Assembly: GCF_910585425.1 (NCBI RefSeq) | Contig: NZ_CAJUCP010000071.1 | Span: 1 to 29,036, forward strand | From: an uncultured Acetatifactor sp. | Lineage (GTDB): Bacteria; Bacillota; Clostridia; Lachnospirales; Lachnospiraceae | DNA: 29,036 bases | Reading direction: 5' to 3' | Shown: piece by piece, positions 1 to 6,668 of the stretch | How positions within the stretch are numbered: position 1 is the stretch's first letter | How the letters are laid out: every line of letters starts with the position of its first letter | Notes under the pieces: model-generated | The model's input: the letters and a program-made list of their open reading frames with translations, nothing else | Told to the model about the DNA's origin: nothing | The model's database searches: none | Translations under genes and position numbers: made by a program

Positions 1-31
1 CGTGGCGCTGCCATAATTCGGGTTTGAACAT
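1..31 (-). CDS. 5' fragment of an unidentified leftward gene
   Basis: An ATG at 29-31 on the minus strand opens a frame (MFKPELWQRH) that runs off the left edge of the window. A strong ribosome site, AGGAGG (complement of 40-45), lies 8 nt upstream, which is why I accept such a short piece. The gene sits beyond the point where the neighbouring PcfJ-like gene loses its normal C-terminus and behind two hairpins, so a transposase of an inserted element is a reasonable guess. Ten residues are too few to name a family. Confidence 0.5.
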   Translation of the reverse strand, partial: MFKPELWQRH

Positions 32-42
32 AAATGTGTCCT

Positions 43-87
43 CCTTTATTGTGATTTGCGAAACGCGAATTGCTTTCACAATAAAGG
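43..87 (-). promoter_or_regulatory. hairpin in the leader of the leftmost gene, abutting its ribosome site
   Basis: CCTTTATTGTGA (43-54) and TCACAATAAAGG (76-87) form a perfect 12-bp inverted repeat with a 21-nt loop. In the minus-strand transcript the 3' arm ends AAAGG and runs directly into AGG, so the stem takes up half of the AGGAGG ribosome site of the gene starting at 31. Folding would occlude translation. This is known in insertion sequences as protection against read-through transcription, but here it is an inference. Confidence 0.5.
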
Positions 88-121
88 GGCCGATTTCGCT
101 TGAATTACAGCGAAATCGGCC
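88..121. terminator. hairpin terminator, possibly bidirectional
   Basis: A perfect 13-bp stem (GGCCGATTTCGCT at 88-100, AGCGAAATCGGCC at 109-121) encloses an 8-nt loop. The plus-strand side is followed by GCACATTTTTAG and the minus-strand side by CCTTTATT. It lies between the PcfJ-like gene and the leftmost gene and would shield the latter from upstream transcription. Confidence 0.55.
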
Positions 122-161
122 GCACATTTTTAGTAATTTGTCAATAGTTTTTTAAAAAAAG

Positions 162-2242
162 TCAAAAATTTTTATGGTTGGAAAGAAAAAGGCTAAATGT
201 TACAAAAAAATAGAGGTGAAAGTATGGTTTAGGAGACTGGGAAATGCTGATAAATACTGGCTTGAGAGTTTCCGAGACTACACTTGAAACCTCGGGGGTG
301 GGGCCGCAGTTCCTCATCCCCCTCACCTGCGCCACCTCTCCGTCCCGCACCTCGATGGTATAGAACGGCTTCCCCTCCTCCGCGCACCGCCGGAGGAACA
401 GGATGGCGCACTCCCCTTTCGCCATGCAGCCCACATAGCTCCCCACGCAGTGGTGGAGGGCATGGCCTTCCGAAACGAGGTCTTTCGGGACCGACGGCAC
501 CATGACCTTCATCCCGTCCATCTCAAAATCCATCTTCCCTTTCAGCTTCCTGCAGACGGCCTTGAACGCCCTGCGCGTCTTCGCATCCTCTTTCAGCCTG
601 ATGCGGCGGGCCTCCCTGTCATGGGACTCCTGCAGGTCCTTCGGATACAGGACGAAGCTGTTCTTCATGTCATAGCCCTGCTCCGCACACATCCTCAGGT
701 AGTCCCGGTACTCGCTGGCCACGTCCTGCATGGAGGCGTACCGCATGCCCCCGCGCTCCGTCCTCCGCAGGCACAGGGACTGGTGCTGCCCCTCCAGGTA
801 CCTCATCATCTTATGGGGCGTCATATAGCCCAGCAGCCACGGCACGTCCCGCCATGCCTTTCCCTCCCTCTGCCAGAGCAGGAGCTCCTGCCGTCCTTTC
901 AGGTTCTGCCTGCAGTATCCCTGGAAGGCCTCCAGTTCTGATGGCAGCGGGTCCAGCCTGCGGAGGAAAGCGACATCCTCCGCGCCTACCCGCAGCACCC
1001 TGTGGGTCCTGTCCTGGCCCTCATCCAGGAGCCCGCTGCTGCAGCCATAGGCCAGGCCGGACGCCAGCTCCCAGAACCCCATCTTCACCAGATGCTCCAG
1101 CCTGGGATGGCGCACATGGGCAGCCAGGAACGGCACGGCATCCAGGGGCTCCCCGCGATGCCCGCAATACTCCTTGATCTGACAGTACTGCCATGGCGTG
1201 CCCCTCAAAGCATCCGGCAGGTTCCCGCCGTAGAGCCATCCGTGTACATCCGCCTCAAAGCTGTACTGGTAATAGCAGCGCATGGGCCTGCTGCCTTTCT
1301 TCCACCCGGTCAGGCCATATGTATGGTAGGAGTCATAATAGCTGTCGCACTCCACTCCATCCCCGTCCAGCCTCACGAAAAAACGTGCACTCTCCCAGAG
1401 AGTCATTTCCGGCATGTCCTGCCCCCGATAGGCGCAGCAGCACTTGAGGATCCTCACCACTGCCTCCCCCTGCCCTGTCCTCTGGAGCACCTGCAGGGTA
1501 CTGCGGTCATACATCCTCCCCCTGCGGCCCCTGGTCTTCATGGTCACTTCCCGCCCGCAGCCGGGGCAGACGCCTTTGGCATTGTGCCTTGCCCCAGAGA
1601 CCGTCGCTTCCTTTCCGCAGCTGGAGCAGATTCCTTTCGCCTCTTTTGCGCCTTTCCGGTAGTCATAGAAAAAATATGCGGGCATGATGTCCTTCTGCGC
1701 CCAGTTCCACAGGCCCCGGGGAAGCGCCGGAAGGGACTCCATGCGCTTCAGGACCTTCCGCTCCTGCTCCCGCTGCCTTTCCATCCTCCTTTCCTGGCAG
1801 ATCCGCCTCTGGAGGGACAGCAGGGGCTCGACCCCCCTGTGCGGCCTCCCCCGCAGAAGCGCCACATACGCTCCTCGTCCTTCGGTGTATATAGCGCGCA
1901 CCTGGCCTGGAACCTCCCATAGCCGCCCAGTCCTTCAAAGGGGGCCTTCCTCCAGGCAAGGCTCCCGTCCTCCCTCCTTGCAAGGGTGGCGAAGTCGTTT
2001 TTGCCCTGGAACACCGTAAAGGCAGGGTGGAAGGTGCCACCGACGGCCTCCTCCCGGGAATAGACGTACAGCACCAGCAGCCTGCCATGGCCTATGGCCC
2101 TCACTGCAGTGCGCACGATATAATCCAGCTGCCCCACACTGAGCAGCCCGCTGTCCCGGCGCATCCTCAGGCCGGGGTCCGCATGCTTCCTGCATTCCCT
2201 CCTGTCGATCTTCTTCCTGCCAGCCTTTCTCCCTGTCTTCAT
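162..2242 (-). pseudogene. PcfJ-like protein, frame-disrupted and 3'-altered
   Basis: PcfJ-like proteins are encoded by conjugative plasmids and integrative elements; their biochemical role is not settled. The N-terminal part (ATG 2242, frame continuing to about 1850) reads into the rest of the protein only if one base is gained in the G5 run at 1848-1852 or the neighbouring G6 run (1832-1837). After that the frame is open to TAA at 162. The second part has two CxxC zinc-ribbon pairs (CSSCGK and CPGCGR), then the signature LHHCVGSY, then FYTIEVRDGEVAQVRG. The last about 40 residues, after GPTPEV, are encoded by AT-rich sequence and do not look like the family, so the natural C-terminus has probably been replaced. 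The start overlaps the preceding PcfK-like gene by ATGA, implying coupled translation. The frame break could be a sequencing slip, a real mutation, or -1 frameshifting. Confidence 0.75.
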
Positions 2243-3483
2243 CCTGCCTTCACCTCCTGTGCCTCAAAATCGCTGAATGCCATCTGCCCTATGAAAGAAA
2301 GCTGGCCGTCATCAGCCGCTTTCTGCCTTTTTTCTGCGGGCCTGCCGTCAGGCTTGCCTCCGCCGTCCTTCGCGCCTTTCCCACCTTTTCCGTTCTGGCT
2401 TTCTGTCCCTGCTTTCGCCTTGCCCGTCTTTTGGGAAGCCGCCGCCTTTCTGCCGGCCGATTTCCTGGAAGAAGGATTCGGGGAGCCCTTTCCCATGTAG
2501 GGCTTCGGGACAAACTCCTCTTCCTCCTCTCTGTCCTCCTTCACGTCCATGGTACGGAAATATTCCTCTGCCCAGTGGTAGCAGAGCTCATCCGGGATGT
2601 CGCTGGCATAGCAGGGCGTGTCACGCCCCGGCTGTATCCCGTTTGCTTTCATCTCGTCCTGGACGTACTCATAGGCCTTCCGGTTGATGTACTGGAAGCA
2701 GCGGACCATGTTCTTCTGGGGGAGCATGACCTGCCGTGCAAATCCAGCATCCTCCAGGCATGCGGTCTGGACGTACTCGGAGACGCATTCCTTCATGTTG
2801 CGGCGCGTCAGCTTCTCCATGTCGGCCTCCACCCTTTTCATGGACTGTGCCGCCAGTTCCTCATCGTTCATGGCCCTGATCCGCTCCAGCTGTGCCTTTA
2901 CCGCCTCCTTCTTCTCCTTCTGCCTGGCTTCCCACTCGGCCCTCCTTTTCGCTTCGGACGCCTCGTGCTCTGCCCGCCTCCGTTCTTCTGCGGCAGCCTC
3001 GTCAACCCTGCGTGTCTCCTCCGATTTGCCATCTGTATGCGCTTTTTTCTCAGATTCTTCGGGGGCTTCCCCTAAATCTTCATGCTCTTCCGGATCATCC
3101 CCTGGGTCTTCGGGCACTTCCGAATCTTCTGGTTCTTCGGAACCAACTCCTCTTTCCGGGTCTTCCAGTTCTCCGACATCTTTCCCCCCTGCATGCTGCC
3201 CTCCGGCCTCTTCCACCGGCTGGGTTTCTTCTCCCGAAAACACATCCGGAATCTGTGCAGGGCCGGCTGGCAGATATCCCTCCGTCTCTTCCAGCCCCAC
3301 ATCATCCGGATACGTTTCCTGACTTTCATCTTCCTCTTCAAAAGGGTTATACCCTATCGCCTGCATATCTGAAAAGAAATCCCTTCCAAATGATTCACCG
3401 ATGCCAGCATAACCCTCCTGCTGTACCTCTCCGAATCCTTTTGTTTCATTAAGGCGTACATCCATTCCTGATAAGCTGTCCAT
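2239..3483 (-). CDS. PcfK-like protein (AcrIIA9 family)
   Basis: A 414-aa protein. Residues 50-150 are very acidic and low-complexity, and 160-225 are charged and probably coiled coil. About 205-322 carry the PcfK-like domain, with the stretches KNMVRCFQYINRKAYEYVQD and SDIPDELCYHWAEEYF. The tail (330-400) is basic and Gly/Lys-rich and ends DGQLSFIGQMAFSDF. PcfK-like domains include AcrIIA9, an inhibitor of type II-A Cas9, so this copy may shield the element from CRISPR; the original PcfK context is conjugation. I chose ATG 3483 because GGAAAGGAG precedes it, although the frame is open 19 codons further. It is followed directly, with a 4-nt overlap, by the PcfJ-like gene, the usual pcfK-pcfJ order inverted in position but not in partnership. 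Confidence 0.8.
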   Translation of the reverse strand: MDSLSGMDVRLNETKGFGEVQQEGYAGIGESFGRDFFSDMQAIGYNPFEEEDESQETYPDDVGLEETEGYLPAGPAQIPDVFSGEETQPVEEAGGQHAGGKDVGELEDPERGVGSEEPEDSEVPEDPGDDPEEHEDLGEAPEESEKKAHTDGKSEETRRVDEAAAEERRRAEHEASEAKRRAEWEARQKEKKEAVKAQLERIRAMNDEELAAQSMKRVEADMEKLTRRNMKECVSEYVQTACLEDAGFARQVMLPQKNMVRCFQYINRKAYEYVQDEMKANGIQPGRDTPCYASDIPDELCYHWAEEYFRTMDVKEDREEEEEFVPKPYMGKGSPNPSSRKSAGRKAAASQKTGKAKAGTESQNGKGGKGAKDGGGKPDGRPAEKRQKAADDGQLSFIGQMAFSDFEAQEVKAG

Positions 3484-3625
3484 GATAATCTCCTTTCCAA
3501 AAACGGCATGGAAACGGACTGCCCCCCTCCATGCCTGCATAATCGCTTCTTATAAAAACGCCATTTTTATTCCTACTTTGTTGTAAAGCTGCAATTACAG
3601 CCACAATCAAAGCAGTGTCCCAAAG

Positions 3626-3654
3626 TAAATATTCTATGTCCTTTCCTATGACAA
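3626..3654 (-). promoter_or_regulatory. possible promoter for the PcfK/PcfJ-like operon
   Basis: On the minus strand TTGTCA (3649-3654) is followed after 17 nt by TATTTA (3626-3631), in the AT-rich 239-bp gap (3484-3722) between the primase-like gene and the PcfK-like gene. The match to a housekeeping promoter is moderate. I see no clear terminator for the upstream gene, so read-through is also possible. Confidence 0.35.
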
Positions 3655-3722
3655 AGTACCAAAAACATCGCATCTAAATGAGACTCCCCACAACAAGCTG
3701 CGGGAAACGAAGCCCTTCTCAA

Positions 3723-5810
3723 TCAGGAACGGCATCCTGCATCCACCGCCCTGCTGCTCTGCATCGGCTTTGCAAGAAACGGCGAGAACCGGACAGGTTC
3801 AAAGTCCGTTCCGTCCACATAAAAATAACGGCGGCCTGCCCCATCCTTCAGCTCCACCACATCCGATGGTGCAAGCGGGTGCTCCATGCATCCTTTCCCC
3901 TTCTCCGGCACACGGCTTCCAAAGCACACCAAAAGGTGTTTCAGAATCTCCGCATCTGTCCATTCCGCCGGACAGGTAAGTATGGAATCTGCCGCCAGCC
4001 TGTACTTCGCCGCCGGAGGCTGCTCATATCCCGCTTTATACAGATCAAGGATTCCCTTGAAAGCAAAAGGGACTGTCTCCCCTGCATCAAAGGCAAGCTG
4101 GTAAATGCGGAACCTGCGGTCACGCTTCTGGGCATCCAGCATCCTTTCCAGCGCCTTCACCCCATCACGGCAGAAAACGGCATATTCCTCTGCTGTCAGC
4201 CCAAACTTCTCAGTCATTCTGCTGCCATCCAGCCCTGATACTGGCGGCCTGTCCAGTCTCTTTGCGACTCTGCTTTCACCATCTTTGCCAGACTCTCTAT
4301 CCATATCACACGCACGCATCCCCTTACACAGGTTCTCCATCTCCTGCTCCAGGGCATCCATCCCGCACTGTCCTAACAGATACTTTTCCCTGAAATTCAG
4401 CGCTTCATTGTCCTGCCTGTTTTCCTGCGCTTTCCGTTTCTCCCTCCGCAGGGCAAGCTGCCAGTCGTCAATCCCCTTATAGTTAGGGTTCCAGGCCAGG
4501 CGGCGGCATTCCATTCCATACCTTACCGCCATCCGGCATATCTGGGAGCTGCCTTTTGCGGTCATCGCATTGCTGCACTTGTCCATGTCATAGGCCTCCA
4601 CCACCAGCTCCGTGCCGTTCTGCGCCAGCAGGGCGAACAGCGGCTCCAGGGGCTTCACATTGTTCGCCCCCGCCACCGCCACGAATGTCCTGCCCGTCAG
4701 GCAGTGGGCGATGTCCGCCTTCAGCAGCCCCTCGGTGACGTAGACCGTCCTGGAAAACGGATCCCCTGCAAAATGCACCGGGCTCCCGGAAGTGACGCCC
4801 CTGTCCCTGGATGCCGAGGACAGCCAGATATATTTCGTCCCGGCTTTCCCCGGAGGGTCATCCTTATCCCGGAATGGGGCATCCAGCAGGATCTGCATCC
4901 CCTTGATGAGCCCGTCAATGCCGATGGCCGGGATCAGGATGCCGGAGGCACGGCTGCTGAACCGCACAGTCCAGTAGCCCTTTTCGTGCAGGTAGAACCC
5001 CGGCACTCCCTCCAGTGTACAGCCCTGCTTCAACAGCCTCTCCGCCAGGGAGCGGCACAGGAAGCCAGGCGGCGTGCTCCTGAAGCCAAATGCATCGATC
5101 TGGCTGTCCGTCAGCCCGCGTTTTTCGGACTTCAGGTGCGCCCGGTGGGCAGGCGTCAGGTTCAGCATCCCCAACAGCAGCGAATAGGCCTGGTGCACCT
5201 GCTGGTCACTGGCCCGCTCCGCCTGGGGCATCTCCACATCGTTTTGCAGCGCAGTGTGGGGAGGCTGAATTTCCATTTCCGGTCCCTTCCTGGCATCTGC
5301 ATGTGGCGGCATGGGTTCCATCTCCTCCCATCCACCTGCGTCCGCCGGGCCGGATTTCTGCCCATTCCTGCGCCTGCCCGCATCTGCCGGACAGGGATCC
5401 GCCCCTTTCCTGCGCCCTCCCACGTTTTCCGGGGAGGTTCCTGCTCTTTGGGGCAGTGTGTCAGCCAAGGTTCCGCCGCTGCCCCCATAAGGCGCCTCTT
5501 TCCTTTCCGGTTCCTCATACCCCCATGTCGTATCCCCCGCCAGGAGGGCGTCGCAGATCTCCCGGTAGGCGTCCGAGTTGGTGGTATTGTTGAGCCTTGC
5601 GTAGAGGGACAGCATGCCGCCGCCCTCGCCGCAGTAGTTGCACCGCCAGACGTCCTTCGTGAAATTGACGTTCATCTTGCCCCTGCGGTCTCCGCAGAAC
5701 GGGCAGTCCGTATACATGCTGTCCGGCTGGCGGCGGCGCACCCTCAGGTGGAGCAGCTCCGCCACGTCCCGGATCCCAAAGGGGAATCCCTGCGGATACG
5801 GGTCACCCAT
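3723..5810 (-). CDS. CHC2 zinc-finger primase-like protein with Toprim-like and C-terminal YodL-like domains
   Basis: A 695-aa protein. It opens with a DnaG-type zinc finger: cysteines at 36, 39, 57 and 60 (CPFC and CNYC) around a short beta hairpin. A Pro/Gly-rich variable linker follows (about 100-200). Next comes a Toprim/DUF3854-like region containing YVTEGLLKADIAHCLTG and LVVEAYDMDKCSN, where the Glu and Asp-x-Asp are the expected metal ligands. The last 150 residues (from FRIYQLAFDAGETVPFAF, ending RYFYVDGTDFEPV) resemble the YodL-type domains found on mobile-element proteins. The role is probably primer synthesis or strand handling during element replication or transfer in the cytoplasm, but catalysis is not shown. 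ATG 5810 has AGGAGG just upstream and lies 62 nt after the 187-aa gene. No terminator is obvious downstream. Confidence 0.75.
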   Translation of the reverse strand: MGDPYPQGFPFGIRDVAELLHLRVRRRQPDSMYTDCPFCGDRRGKMNVNFTKDVWRCNYCGEGGGMLSLYARLNNTTNSDAYREICDALLAGDTTWGYEEPERKEAPYGGSGGTLADTLPQRAGTSPENVGGRRKGADPCPADAGRRRNGQKSGPADAGGWEEMEPMPPHADARKGPEMEIQPPHTALQNDVEMPQAERASDQQVHQAYSLLLGMLNLTPAHRAHLKSEKRGLTDSQIDAFGFRSTPPGFLCRSLAERLLKQGCTLEGVPGFYLHEKGYWTVRFSSRASGILIPAIGIDGLIKGMQILLDAPFRDKDDPPGKAGTKYIWLSSASRDRGVTSGSPVHFAGDPFSRTVYVTEGLLKADIAHCLTGRTFVAVAGANNVKPLEPLFALLAQNGTELVVEAYDMDKCSNAMTAKGSSQICRMAVRYGMECRRLAWNPNYKGIDDWQLALRREKRKAQENRQDNEALNFREKYLLGQCGMDALEQEMENLCKGMRACDMDRESGKDGESRVAKRLDRPPVSGLDGSRMTEKFGLTAEEYAVFCRDGVKALERMLDAQKRDRRFRIYQLAFDAGETVPFAFKGILDLYKAGYEQPPAAKYRLAADSILTCPAEWTDAEILKHLLVCFGSRVPEKGKGCMEHPLAPSDVVELKDGAGRRYFYVDGTDFEPVRFSPFLAKPMQSSRAVDAGCRS

Positions 5811-5872
5811 GGGCCCGCCCTCCTTTCTTTCCGCCTGTAAAAAGGCATATGTTTCATCCTCTGTCCATCCGT

Positions 5873-6436
5873 TCAGTCCCTGCAGCCTCCTGTCCCCATA
5901 TCCGGCTGCCTTCCATCTGCCCGTCTTTCATGGTGCTTCCCTCTTCTCCTTGTTTCCGCAGCCCATTTCTGGCACTGTATCCGCCATCTGTCCCTCAGGC
6001 ACGTCTCCATGCACTCAAAGGAATACATATTCTCATCGCACCGCGGGCAGTAGTACGGGTACTCCTCCCGGAGTCCCGCCTCCCTTTCCGGCCGCACTTT
6101 TGAGCCACATCTCCTGCACGCCATCTTTTTGCCGGTTCCCCATTTCAAGATGGCCCTTCCTAACACTAATGCCTTGCCTGAAATGCGGAGATGCTCTTCC
6201 GTGATATAGAACCCTGCATATCTCCCGTCTCCGTCCGTGGCTTCATAATATCTTTCCCCATGCTCCTCCCGGACATGGCCGCGCAGTTCCACATAGCCCC
6301 CTGCCTTCATGCCGGCGATTCCGCGCAGCTTTCCGAGCAGCGGCCCTGTCTCACATGACACCCCGAGGACTTCGGCCCCATCCGTGTCCTGCGTATGCCA
6401 TGCCCCATGGAGCACATATATCATCAGCAGATCCAT
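5873..6436 (-). CDS. 187-aa zinc-ribbon protein of unknown function
   Basis: I do not recognise the family. The N-terminal half (MDLLMIYVLHGAWHTQDTDG onward) looks like a small beta domain dealing with a named trait (EVLGVSCETGPLLGKLRGIA, YYEATDGDGRYAGFYI). The second half has a zinc ribbon, CRRCG then CPRCDE, followed by an Arg-rich tail. ATG 6436 was preferred over the longer frame because AGGAGGGAAG precedes it. The added 57 upstream residues are Cys/Pro-rich and look non-coding. It sits in the DNA-processing operon between the repeat-linker protein and the primase-like protein, which suggests nucleic-acid contact, but that is inference. Confidence 0.7.
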   Translation of the reverse strand: MDLLMIYVLHGAWHTQDTDGAEVLGVSCETGPLLGKLRGIAGMKAGGYVELRGHVREEHGERYYEATDGDGRYAGFYITEEHLRISGKALVLGRAILKWGTGKKMACRRCGSKVRPEREAGLREEYPYYCPRCDENMYSFECMETCLRDRWRIQCQKWAAETRRRGKHHERRADGRQPDMGTGGCRD

Positions 6437-6542
6437 CTTCCCTCCTGTCCCCCTGCAACGCAGGCTTTTTTTGTTCCTACCGTTTGGGCTGCATGGTCCA
6501 TACACCCGGCAGTGCAGCCCTTGCTTTTCATAAGCCGGCACA

Positions 6543-6659
6543 TCAGTCCCCTGCATGTCCATGGGCGCCCCCGCAGCTGCAGGGGGCCACATATGCATCA
6601 GCTGCATGCCTGTGGCCCGGTCCCGCCGCCAGAAATACCCGCTGTGGCGTCTTCCCCAT
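6543..6659 (-). CDS. possible 38-aa small protein
   Basis: A short frame starts 9 nt after the stop of the 711-aa gene, with AAAAGG overlapping that stop as a possible ribosome site. The peptide (MGKTPQRVFLAAGPGHRHAA...) has a CSCGG motif near its end and no recognisable family. It fills part of the 232-bp gap before the 187-aa gene, where nothing else is evident. Confidence 0.25.
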   Translation of the reverse strand: MGKTPQRVFLAAGPGHRHAADAYVAPCSCGGAHGHAGD

Positions 6660-6668
6660 GGCAGCCTT

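Larger units (their letters stand above)
1..288 (-). mobile_element. possible end of an inserted mobile element
   Basis: From about 288 leftwards the base composition drops abruptly from GC-rich coding sequence to AT-rich sequence, and at the same point the PcfJ-like protein stops resembling its family. The segment holds a terminator-like hairpin (88-121), a second perfect hairpin touching a ribosome site (43-87), and the start of a leftward gene. That arrangement, a transposase gene insulated from outside transcription, is typical of insertion-sequence ends. The other end, the terminal repeats and any target duplication lie outside the window, so the boundary is inferred. Confidence 0.35.

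Noticed and set aside
1002..1922. Long plus-strand open frame opposite the PcfJ-like gene
   Set aside because: Rich in Pro/His/Leu/Ala with no ribosome site; it is the antisense shadow of a GC-rich real gene. The same holds for the plus-strand frames at 4704-5840 and 7223-8710.
3449..3673. 74-aa minus-strand frame upstream of the PcfK-like gene
   Set aside because: It overlaps the PcfK-like start region in another frame, covers the probable promoter and has no ribosome site.
6424..6531. 35-aa frame overlapping the start of the 187-aa gene
   Set aside because: No ribosome site, and it overlaps a well-supported start; most likely chance.
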